Assembly (NCBI GenBank): GCA_020532515.1
Contig: JAJBAY010000008.1
Coordinates: 1-38,937 of the forward strand
Direction: 5' to 3'
Source of the DNA: Candidatus Cloacimonadota bacterium
Lineage (GTDB): Bacteria; Cloacimonadota; Cloacimonadia; Cloacimonadales; Cloacimonadaceae
Length of the DNA: 38,937 bases
Shown here: one piece after another, positions 32,222 through 38,937 of the stretch
How the letters are laid out: every line of letters starts with the position of its first letter
Position numbering within the stretch: the first letter of the stretch is position 1
Notes under the pieces: generated by a model
Seen by the model: only the letters and a program-made list of their open reading frames with translations
What the model was told of the DNA's origin: nothing
Database searches by the model: none
Position numbers and translations under genes: made by a program

Positions 32222-34633
32222 CTATTTAATTATCGTTATCTTGATGGTGGCTACCATTCTATCGGCCCTCACCTTCACAATATAGGTTCCGGAAGCAAGC
32301 GGTCTGTTCTGATCATCCTTGCCATTCCAAACCGTGGAATAGAACTCACCATTTTGTTTTACATCACCTGCTAAGCCAGCTTTGTGGATAAGACTGTTGT
32401 AGCTTTCGGTCAACCGCATGGTCTTTACTTTCTGCCCGCGGACATTATATATCTCAAGAACTGGCTCTGCAGCAGGCTTTCCAGGTAAGGTGAATTCGAT
32501 AAACACCCCCGCTGCTTTGCTGGTATTGAAGAGCGGATTGGGATAGGCGGATATTGAAATCCTATCTGGGGGAGGAGGTGAGGCCGGATCATCTATCCCC
32601 ACATAAGGCTCAGAACCATATTCATAGCAGCCCATGTCTATCCTATCGTTCCATATACGCCAGTTCCCTGCCAGATCCATCTGTGGCAGATTCAAGCCCG
32701 TGGTATCAGGTGTGCCGCTGTCTATGCAGGGCGATAGCGAACTAAGCTGATAGTATTCTGGCTGATCTACACTCAGGTTTGTATCCACGGTGCCCAGAAA
32801 CAAGGGATCGGAATTCATGATATTATCAGTAAGAGTGACCAGGTCGGGCAAAGAGCTGCCTACAGTTCCCGATCGGAAAAGGCTGTTGCTGATGCTGGCC
32901 TCATAACTCATCCCAATACTACTGATATAGTTCATTAAATAAAGCTCGTAAGGCGTTCCGGGGTTATATGTGATCAAATTCCGGATCTCGGCACCGCCTA
33001 TAATGCTGGTGAGAGTGGCATTGGTGTTGTTATTGGCAAAGGTGCAATTGTTGATCTGCATCGGCTGAAAGCGATTTTGTATATATATTGGATTATTTAC
33101 CCACCCGCAGTTCGAAATCGTGTTATTGATGATCAGCACATTGCTCATATCCAGGTTGAAATCCTCGAACCCAGGATAGATGTTAGTATAGAAAAAAGGC
33201 CAGGCATCCTGGGCTGTGTTGTTGGCAATGATCGAGTTTCGAAGAACCAAATCGCAGGTCTGAAAACGAAACCCCATATCATTACTTTCCCAATCGGTGA
33301 CCGTATTATTAGCTGAGATAAAATTACTAACCAACAGGTTGTCACAATCGAATGCCCCAAGCGTCATCAAATCATTATCATAAGTTGTATATCCGGCTAT
33401 GATGTTCTCAATTATGATATTGTCACAGTATCCAATAGTCATAGCTGAAAAATTAGCACCCCAGTTGTTCTCAAATTTCAAGTCATGCAGATAGATGTCT
33501 GATCCATAATAGACTCCAAGCGGAAAAGTATAGGATGATCTGCAGTTAACAATCTTCATATTGGCAATCTCGATATCGTTTGCATACCAGGCACCCCAGG
33601 CTGTGCGCAGGAATTCACAATCGAGTACTGTATCATCCATTCCTGCGCCTATCACCCTTACATGCGATTTCACGCCAGCAGGAAAGAGTTGGTTGTTATT
33701 TGAGTTTGAATAAATGCCTTCAGCCAAGTGAATCGTTCTGTGATTTGCCGAATTGGAAGCTATTCTCTGCATCGCATAAACAATCGATTGCATCGGAGAT
33801 TCAGCGGATAAACCAGTATTAGCATCATCACCATTGGGCGAGACGTATAGATCACTGTCTATCTGAGTTATATATCCCTCTTGGATATCAAGGGTCACAT
33901 TACAATTACGAACACCAACAAAGTAACCATCCGGTTCAGATAAAACACTGCTTCCTCGCAGTAAGTGGACATTGTAGCTATTTTGTGTCTCATAATGAAA
34001 GCTAAGACTAATGTCCATTCCAATGGTTGCAGTGTTGTTGTAAACTGAGCATAAAGCAACAGGATCAAAAAATAGGGTAACAGATTCATCAAACGCTATT
34101 CCTCCACCAAGTCTTAATGCTTGGTTGTCGAGTATCTTTACGTTAGATAATGAAAGATTTGAATGACTGCCAACACCTATCCCGCCACCAGACTGAGCAA
34201 TGCAGTCTCTGATAATGCAATTTGAGACTATTGCGCTAGAATAGTTTCTCACATCCACTCCACCCCCCGGATTGATCGGACTACCATAATACCCATTCTC
34301 ATTGTTGACTAAGGTAAACCCGTTTAAAGTGATAGTCTCACCGTTGATCACTCTAACACAAGTGCCGAGATTCCCATCGATTATTGTATTATCCATGTAA
34401 GATTGCTGGGGGTCTAATGAGTATAAACTGGCAATTGATATGCTTTGCCTTATGAGATTGATATTCTCAACATATCTACCCGGATATACTAAAATTGAAT
34501 CTCCATGGATAGATACATCGACTGCTGACTGGATAGTTGTATATTGTTGTGTGCCATCCAGAGACACAGTTCGGGTTGTGCACATAACTAATGCAGGCAG
34601 CATAGAGAGCAGAAGGATAAGTCGCTTTTTCAA
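32222..34633 (-). CDS. Secreted right-handed beta-helix protein with sorting domain
   Basis: An 803-aa exported protein. TTG at 34633 is chosen because AAAAGGAG lies five bases upstream and the signal peptide begins there (KKRLILLLSMLPALVM); the ATG at 34657 would add eight residues upstream of the ribosome-binding site. The first repeat block has TTIQSAVDVSIHGDSILVYPGRY (typed here only as TTIQSAVD ... VYPGRY), and a second DUF1565-like start is DLYVSPNGDDANTGL at about 275. Parallel beta-helix coils with Asn ladders follow to about 640 (for example NCTFANNNTNATL). A conserved module SPCIDSGTPDTTGLNLPQMD comes before the C-terminal FlgD-like domain (IYNVRGQKVK, WNGKDDQNRPLASGTYIVKV). The fold suits polysaccharide binding or cleavage; no catalytic residues could be identified. 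It is paralogous to the next gene. Confidence 0.8.
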   Translation of the reverse strand: MKKRLILLLSMLPALVMCTTRTVSLDGTQQYTTIQSAVDVSIHGDSILVYPGRYVENINLIRQSISIASLYSLDPQQSYMDNTIIDGNLGTCVRVINGETITLNGFTLVNNENGYYGSPINPGGGVDVRNYSSAIVSNCIIRDCIAQSGGGIGVGSHSNLSLSNVKILDNQALRLGGGIAFDESVTLFFDPVALCSVYNNTATIGMDISLSFHYETQNSYNVHLLRGSSVLSEPDGYFVGVRNCNVTLDIQEGYITQIDSDLYVSPNGDDANTGLSAESPMQSIVYAMQRIASNSANHRTIHLAEGIYSNSNNNQLFPAGVKSHVRVIGAGMDDTVLDCEFLRTAWGAWYANDIEIANMKIVNCRSSYTFPLGVYYGSDIYLHDLKFENNWGANFSAMTIGYCDNIIIENIIAGYTTYDNDLMTLGAFDCDNLLVSNFISANNTVTDWESNDMGFRFQTCDLVLRNSIIANNTAQDAWPFFYTNIYPGFEDFNLDMSNVLIINNTISNCGWVNNPIYIQNRFQPMQINNCTFANNNTNATLTSIIGGAEIRNLITYNPGTPYELYLMNYISSIGMSYEASISNSLFRSGTVGSSLPDLVTLTDNIMNSDPLFLGTVDTNLSVDQPEYYQLSSLSPCIDSGTPDTTGLNLPQMDLAGNWRIWNDRIDMGCYEYGSEPYVGIDDPASPPPPDRISISAYPNPLFNTSKAAGVFIEFTLPGKPAAEPVLEIYNVRGQKVKTMRLTESYNSLIHKAGLAGDVKQNGEFYSTVWNGKDDQNRPLASGTYIVKVRADRMVATIKITIIK

Positions 34634-34656
34634 GATTACTCCTTTTATAAATTGCA

Positions 34657-34678
34657 TGGGGCGAGTAAACCCGCCCCA
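34657..34678 (-). repeat. GC-rich hairpin between the first two beta-helix genes
   Basis: TGGGGCG (34657-34663) pairs with CGCCCCA (34672-34678). It lies between the stop codon of the 805-aa gene and the ribosome-binding site of the 803-aa gene. No T-run follows, so it may be a partial terminator or an mRNA stability element. Confidence 0.6.
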
Positions 34679-34690
34679 AACAAGTTTCTA

Positions 34691-37108
34691 CTATTTCATC
34701 AAAAGCATCTTGTGAATCAAAGTGCTTTTAGGAGTGGTCATTCTGTAGAAATATACTCCTGAAGCTACAGGTTTTCCTTTACTGTCAGTTCCATTCCATA
34801 TTATGGAATGTTGTCCGGCAATAAAGCTATCATTAACAAGTGCTTTCATCTTCTGCCCTTTGATGTTGAACACATCAATTGTAACCGGGCCTGGCTTTGC
34901 AAGGTCAAACCTGATCGTAGTTTCAGGATTGAAGGGATTGGGATAGTTTTGGTGCAGAGTTAGCTGCACAGGTTCTGGTAGCACCGGATCATCGTTACTC
35001 ACCCAAGGTTCACTGCCATATTCAAAACAGCCCATATCGATGCGACTGTTCCAGACGCGATAGTTTCCTGCCAGATCATAAGGAGGAAGTCCGAGCCCGG
35101 TAAGATCAGGTGTTCCGGCATCAATGCAGGGGGAATACTCAGAGAGGCTGTAGTAGAGCGGATCATGGATATCAAAGCCTCCGGCAAAGAGAGGATCACC
35201 GCTGATGCTACTGGGTAGAAAGTCGATGGTGTTGCCTGGCACCGGGAAGGGCAGAATGCCAGCAATACCGTCTTTCACCAGGGAATGGTCGATGCTTATA
35301 TTGGTGTGTTCATTGGGATTGCCATCCATAGGATTCACCTTGATCTGATATGGAGTATCGTTGTCGAAGATGGAATTGACTATGTTTACTTCTCCATTCA
35401 CCATCAGGGTGTATGCATCACCTTGATTGCCGGCAAAGGTGCAGTTGCTAATGTCAATGCGGGGGTTATTGGATGAGCCGAAATAGATCATGTCGTTGTG
35501 AGTGCTAATATTGCTGAACAAACAGTTATGAAATCCATAATGGTTTTGTTGTTGGGGGAATTGTACTGTTCCGATAGCGATTGCATAGCCGTCGTCATCA
35601 TGCATTGACAAGTTATCAAAGATACAGTTATCAAACAATAGTTTCTTATCGCCAGTTATATAAATTAATGGCCAAGCCCAAACATTTGGAGAAGTAAAAT
35701 TGTTTACTGCATTGCGGAAAGTGCATTCGGTAAAATTGCCATTGAATGCTGAAACTTCACCATTTTCTGTAATGCTTGATGTGATTTCAATCATCCCTAC
35801 ATCAGCTGGTCCTATATTCTCAATTGTGACATTGTCCCAATTGCTTTCCTTCTCGCCTGTAGCTCCAAGATATACAAGCGAGTAATCTCCAGTAAATGAA
35901 TCACTGGATGATATATCATGTATTCGCAAATTGGATAAGTTCATGTTCGAATTTCTTAAAGGACCGCGAATGGCTCCACAATAGTGGTTTATATTACGAG
36001 CAGTGATAGACAAATCAGATAAGTAAAAAGACGGTACCCTATTTGCAGAAAAAATGGTTGTCGAAACATTCTCATATATCAGCGGATGTGGTTCACCGAT
36101 GACGATTGTGGTATCAATGCCACTGCCTTGCACCTTCACCCAGCTCTTCAGAGCGATAGGGAAGATCTGGTCATTATCGGTGCGGGAATATTCACCGGGC
36201 AGAATATGCACCGTCTTCTGACAAAGGCTGTCGGAGGCAATTCTATAGATCCCCTCGTGGATGGTTTTTAGAGCAGTAGCCGGACTTAAGCCGTCGTTAG
36301 CATCATCACCGGTCGTTGAGACATAGAGATCACTATCAATCTCCTGATGATGCGCATTCAAGATATCAAAATTGATCTGATAGTGGCTGGTTAAAGGATT
36401 GTCACTTAAATAAACTGCGTGATAGTTATTTGGTTCCGCAATGGAAAAGGTGTCCAAAGGCATATATAAGTCATCGGTGGCGTGTTGAATATAGATGTCC
36501 TGGCCCGATCCAGAACGGTTATTGTATATGGAACAGCGATTTACTGGGTCGAAGGTGATTGAATGCGTATATCCGGACGGTCTTGAGGCATACAATCCAC
36601 CTCCAAGATTAATAGCGTAGTTATCATAAATATCAACACCTGAGAGATGAACTGTGGCCCCTCCGATATTTACCCCACCTCCATACGTAGAAGTACGGCG
36701 AAAAATTTTGCAATTGCTTACTATTGATTCAGAAGATGCACCCAAAGCTATACCTGCACCAATACCATTTGTGATTGAGAATCCTCGAATGTTAATATCA
36801 ATCTTGAATTGACCAACTATGATGCCTCCAATGGAATTAGTTCCATCAATAACCGTAGAATCAATATAAGCCGGATCTCCGCTCGTTCCTTCCAGGCTCA
36901 TCAGATTGATGTCATTGGTCTCAATGGTCAGATTTTCATAGTATCTCCCCGGATAGACCAGGACCGTATCTCCGGGGTCGGCAGCATCAAGGGCGGCCTG
37001 GATGCTCGTGTAATCTCCGCTACTGTCTTGCTTCACGGTCAGTGTCGCAGCGAACACAAGGCAGGGCAGGATCGCTGCCAGGATCAGCAGATATATCTTT
37101 CTGTGCAT
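34691..37108 (-). CDS. Secreted right-handed beta-helix protein with FlgD-like sorting domain
   Basis: An 805-aa exported protein, paralogue of its downstream neighbour. The signal peptide is MHRKIYLLILAAILPCLVFA. The first block has YTSIQAALDAADPGDTVLV and a VYPGRYYEN motif. A DUF1565-like restart with DLYVSTTGDDANDGLSPATA is at about 265. Beta-helix coils follow (NCTFAGNQGDAYTL, DNCIFDNLSMHDDDG), then SPCIDAGTPDLTGLGLPPYD and the sorting domain QNYPNPFNPETTIRF, VFNIKGQKMK, WNGTDSKGKPVASGVYFYRM, with tail KMLLMK. The ATG has GAGG five bases upstream. As in its neighbours, a GC-rich hairpin flanks it on both sides. It probably acts on or binds extracellular polymers; that is inference from the fold. 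Confidence 0.82.
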   Translation of the reverse strand: MHRKIYLLILAAILPCLVFAATLTVKQDSSGDYTSIQAALDAADPGDTVLVYPGRYYENLTIETNDINLMSLEGTSGDPAYIDSTVIDGTNSIGGIIVGQFKIDINIRGFSITNGIGAGIALGASSESIVSNCKIFRRTSTYGGGVNIGGATVHLSGVDIYDNYAINLGGGLYASRPSGYTHSITFDPVNRCSIYNNRSGSGQDIYIQHATDDLYMPLDTFSIAEPNNYHAVYLSDNPLTSHYQINFDILNAHHQEIDSDLYVSTTGDDANDGLSPATALKTIHEGIYRIASDSLCQKTVHILPGEYSRTDNDQIFPIALKSWVKVQGSGIDTTIVIGEPHPLIYENVSTTIFSANRVPSFYLSDLSITARNINHYCGAIRGPLRNSNMNLSNLRIHDISSSDSFTGDYSLVYLGATGEKESNWDNVTIENIGPADVGMIEITSSITENGEVSAFNGNFTECTFRNAVNNFTSPNVWAWPLIYITGDKKLLFDNCIFDNLSMHDDDGYAIAIGTVQFPQQQNHYGFHNCLFSNISTHNDMIYFGSSNNPRIDISNCTFAGNQGDAYTLMVNGEVNIVNSIFDNDTPYQIKVNPMDGNPNEHTNISIDHSLVKDGIAGILPFPVPGNTIDFLPSSISGDPLFAGGFDIHDPLYYSLSEYSPCIDAGTPDLTGLGLPPYDLAGNYRVWNSRIDMGCFEYGSEPWVSNDDPVLPEPVQLTLHQNYPNPFNPETTIRFDLAKPGPVTIDVFNIKGQKMKALVNDSFIAGQHSIIWNGTDSKGKPVASGVYFYRMTTPKSTLIHKMLLMK

Positions 37109-37129
37109 AATTCCTCACCAAATATCGGT

Positions 37130-37155
37130 GGGGAGGGTCGCTAAACCCTCCCCAG
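37130..37155 (-). repeat. GC-rich hairpin between the second and third beta-helix genes
   Basis: TGGGGAGGGT (37130-37139) pairs perfectly with ACCCTCCCCA (37146-37155) around six bases. It sits in the 57-base gap between stop and start codons. No T-run follows on the - strand. Confidence 0.7.
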
Positions 37156-37165
37156 CCACAATGGT

Positions 37166-38937
37166 TTATTTCATCAAGAGCATTCTCTTGGTTTGGGTAT
37201 TATTCGGGCTGCTAAGGCGGTAGAAATATACTCCGCTGGCCACAGCCTGATTATTGCCATCTTTTCCATTCCAGACCACGCTGTGTGGTCCGGCTGCTAT
37301 TTCGCTATCAATGAGCGTCTTCACTAATTGTCCTTTAAGGTTGTAAATGTCCAGGCGAACCCTGGCCGTTTCTGGCAACCAGTAACTGATCGAAGTGCTG
37401 GGGTTGAAAGGATTGGGATAGTTTTGCTTCAGGGCAAATACAGGTGGCTTGACATTATCCAGGTCTTTCTGGCTGATAGAGATCTCGTAAAACGGATACC
37501 TTGCCCCTGAAATCCCATACTTCGTCTGCATCTTGCCCGGGCTATAGCTGGTGGTTCTAAGCTCTTGATCCGGCCTTTTACTGTCTTCATAATGGAAGAT
37601 GAGCTCCAGGTCTGAATTTGTAAGCTCATCCTCGCTATCCACATAAGCGGAGATTTGCTCATAATCACTTTCGACGACTACGGCCCCCTTGCAGATCCCA
37701 TCCAGGTACAAGCCGATTTCCTTCAAATCCGGCATCAGGCTATCTGGTAAACTGACATATATGGGGATATAATCCTGCTTTTCATGGAAAGCAAAGTGCT
37801 GGGGCATGGATTTGACATCTGGAGGAGTCGGGTTGCTGCTGCCCCATTGGAAGGTATGGTTGTTAGTCGTGAGAATACTCACCATGTCGCCATAATGCAG
37901 GGTTCCCATTTTGCCGGTCAGCCGTCCGTTCGAATCTCGCACCAGACCCCAAGATTTACCTCTAACCATAATGATATCATCCCAGATATCGGCAAAGACT
38001 TCATTGGGCTTGGCTGGTGCTTCCTTGAAGTAACCCAGCCAGTTTTCCACCCCGCCATTGATAGGGAATTGTAGATTTTCAGGTGTTTTAAATCCGCTTT
38101 CTATCAGGGTAACTGTATCCGGGACATTTTGCAAGAGCCGGATCTTATAGCCCTGAGGACTAAAGACAAAGTGGGAGTCTTGGTTAGGAGTCCATTCATG
38201 TTCATCATCTAACCACTCTAAACTTAATGAATTCCCCTCCTCCATCCAATCTATCTTATCCAGGTAGGTGGGGGTGTCGACATAAATACCGTTTTCTAAG
38301 ATTTGATGCACTTGCAGTAATTCCTCAAAGAATTCACTTGCCATCATGGCGTTATCCGTAAGCGTATTTAATACCGGATAGCTCACCCAATGCCATCTTT
38401 CATAATCTGCTTGATTTTCGAAGCTGTATGTCCAATAGGCATGATCCTGCGCTGTTTTAGCACCTATATCAGGAGGTGTTCCATCGGGGTCGTAATCACC
38501 ATAGCCAGCATCAATGCAGGGCGACATAGTGGAAGCCGTCCAGATGGGTCGATAACTGTTATCGAGGTTCATTACTTGGACACTAATCACGGAATTCTCT
38601 ACCAAGGGACTACTTGTGTTGCCCGAAAAATCATAACGGGGAATAGAAGAGCTGAATAAACAGTGATTTGTGGTGAGTCCTCTTGTTACCCAGTCTGGAT
38701 GACCATCTTCATAATCTCCCCAGCATATACCGTTTGTACTGCAGTTCTCAAACACAGTATTGTTAACTGTAGTGGGTGGACTTTGGTAAAGAATCAACCC
38801 GCTACCGGTTATGTTTGAGAACGTATTGTTATTAAACGCAAAGTAATTTGATTGTGTGGGAGATGTTCCATCAGGATACCAAGAGTAAACACCATAGCCC
38901 TCGTACATGTTACTGGCAACCACATTTCCTGTAAAGG
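37166..38937 (-). CDS. Secreted beta-helix protein with FlgD-like sorting domain (5' end beyond the window)
   Basis: The frame stays open to the right edge, where it reads FTGNVVASNMYEGYG, so the N-terminus with its signal peptide is missing; about 590 residues are visible. The first part is beta-helix coil sequence (NNTFSNITGSGLILY, NTVFENCSTNGICWG). After SPCIDAGYGDYDPDGTPPD, where the two neighbours go straight into the sorting domain, this protein has an extra region of about 330 residues (YERWHWVSYPVL ... EISISQKDLD) of unknown fold. It then ends with QNYPNPFNPSTSISYW, IYNLKGQLVK, WNGKDGNNQAVASGVYFYRL and KRMLLMK. It is probably the first gene of the beta-helix set as transcribed, unless others lie to the right. 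Confidence 0.8.
   Translation of the reverse strand, partial: FTGNVVASNMYEGYGVYSWYPDGTSPTQSNYFAFNNNTFSNITGSGLILYQSPPTTVNNTVFENCSTNGICWGDYEDGHPDWVTRGLTTNHCLFSSSIPRYDFSGNTSSPLVENSVISVQVMNLDNSYRPIWTASTMSPCIDAGYGDYDPDGTPPDIGAKTAQDHAYWTYSFENQADYERWHWVSYPVLNTLTDNAMMASEFFEELLQVHQILENGIYVDTPTYLDKIDWMEEGNSLSLEWLDDEHEWTPNQDSHFVFSPQGYKIRLLQNVPDTVTLIESGFKTPENLQFPINGGVENWLGYFKEAPAKPNEVFADIWDDIIMVRGKSWGLVRDSNGRLTGKMGTLHYGDMVSILTTNNHTFQWGSSNPTPPDVKSMPQHFAFHEKQDYIPIYVSLPDSLMPDLKEIGLYLDGICKGAVVVESDYEQISAYVDSEDELTNSDLELIFHYEDSKRPDQELRTTSYSPGKMQTKYGISGARYPFYEISISQKDLDNVKPPVFALKQNYPNPFNPSTSISYWLPETARVRLDIYNLKGQLVKTLIDSEIAAGPHSVVWNGKDGNNQAVASGVYFYRLSSPNNTQTKRMLLMK

Noticed and set aside
32022-32285. 87-codon + strand frame with a hydrophobic end
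   Set aside because: Its hydrophobic part is the reverse of the 3' end of the beta-helix gene; no ribosome-binding site.
1-38937. CRISPR array, tRNA or rRNA genes, prophage or defence islands
   Set aside because: Intergenic gaps are short and were read on both strands; no regularly spaced repeats, no cloverleaf candidates and no phage or defence-type genes were seen.

Overview
The window looks like chromosome from a diderm, amino-acid-fermenting member of the FCB group, most likely Cloacimonadota (the 'Candidatus Cloacimonas' lineage). Three things point there. It has an LPS-export protein (LptD) and other envelope genes. It has at least six secreted proteins ending in the FlgD-like 'YPNPFNP...GxYFYR...KxxLMK' C-terminal domain that is abundant in this group. 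It also has a class III aminotransferase closely resembling the 3-aminobutyryl-CoA transaminase (Kat) described from Cloacimonas, placed directly before a thiolase. The lineage call is inference from gene content; no rRNA or tRNA gene was seen.

Layout. 1-374: the end of an IS21-like element inserted just inside the 5' end of a secreted-protein gene, whose leader is homologous to that of the intact gene at 375-1670. 375-3028 (- strand): three envelope or secreted proteins (sorting-domain protein, small beta-barrel candidate, DUF4097-like lipoprotein). 3029-3477: no convincing gene; it holds a palindrome and a strong terminator. 3478-8819 (-): a two-gene unit, a giant PPDK-like phosphotransfer protein followed by a divergent GAPDH. 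8957-13502 (+): lptD, a GmhB-like phosphatase, a SpoU-type RNA methylase and an XdhC-like protein, all overlapping. 13503-13859: non-coding, with a hairpin and a terminator between convergent genes. 13860-16901 (-): a 1013-aa secreted repeat protein. 17078-18367 (-): an FG-GAP protein that has lost its 5' end. 18480-31954 (-): a tightly packed nine-gene run, in transcription order thiolase, kat, pyrG, lysC, metG, spoIID-like, hslO, FG-GAP/ASPIC protein and guaD. 32222-38937 (-): three consecutive right-handed beta-helix secreted proteins separated by GC-rich hairpins; the last runs off the right edge.

How the genes work together. Kat and thiolase fit the lower part of lysine/3-aminobutyryl-CoA fermentation (3-aminobutyryl-CoA to acetoacetyl-CoA to acetyl-CoA). 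GuaD and the XdhC-like protein hint at purine breakdown, although no xanthine dehydrogenase is present here. GAPDH and the PPDK-like protein suggest a shared role at the triose-phosphate/PEP level, but the PPDK-like protein lacks the PEP/pyruvate barrel and carries about 865 extra N-terminal residues, so its reaction is unknown. The remaining genes are housekeeping (MetG, PyrG, LysC, Hsp33) or export large beta-rich proteins to the cell surface.

The most interesting items are the PPDK-like protein of unusual architecture, the kat-thiolase pair, the IS-disrupted tandem paralogue at the left edge, the decapitated FG-GAP gene next to guaD, and the beta-helix trio with intergenic hairpins.
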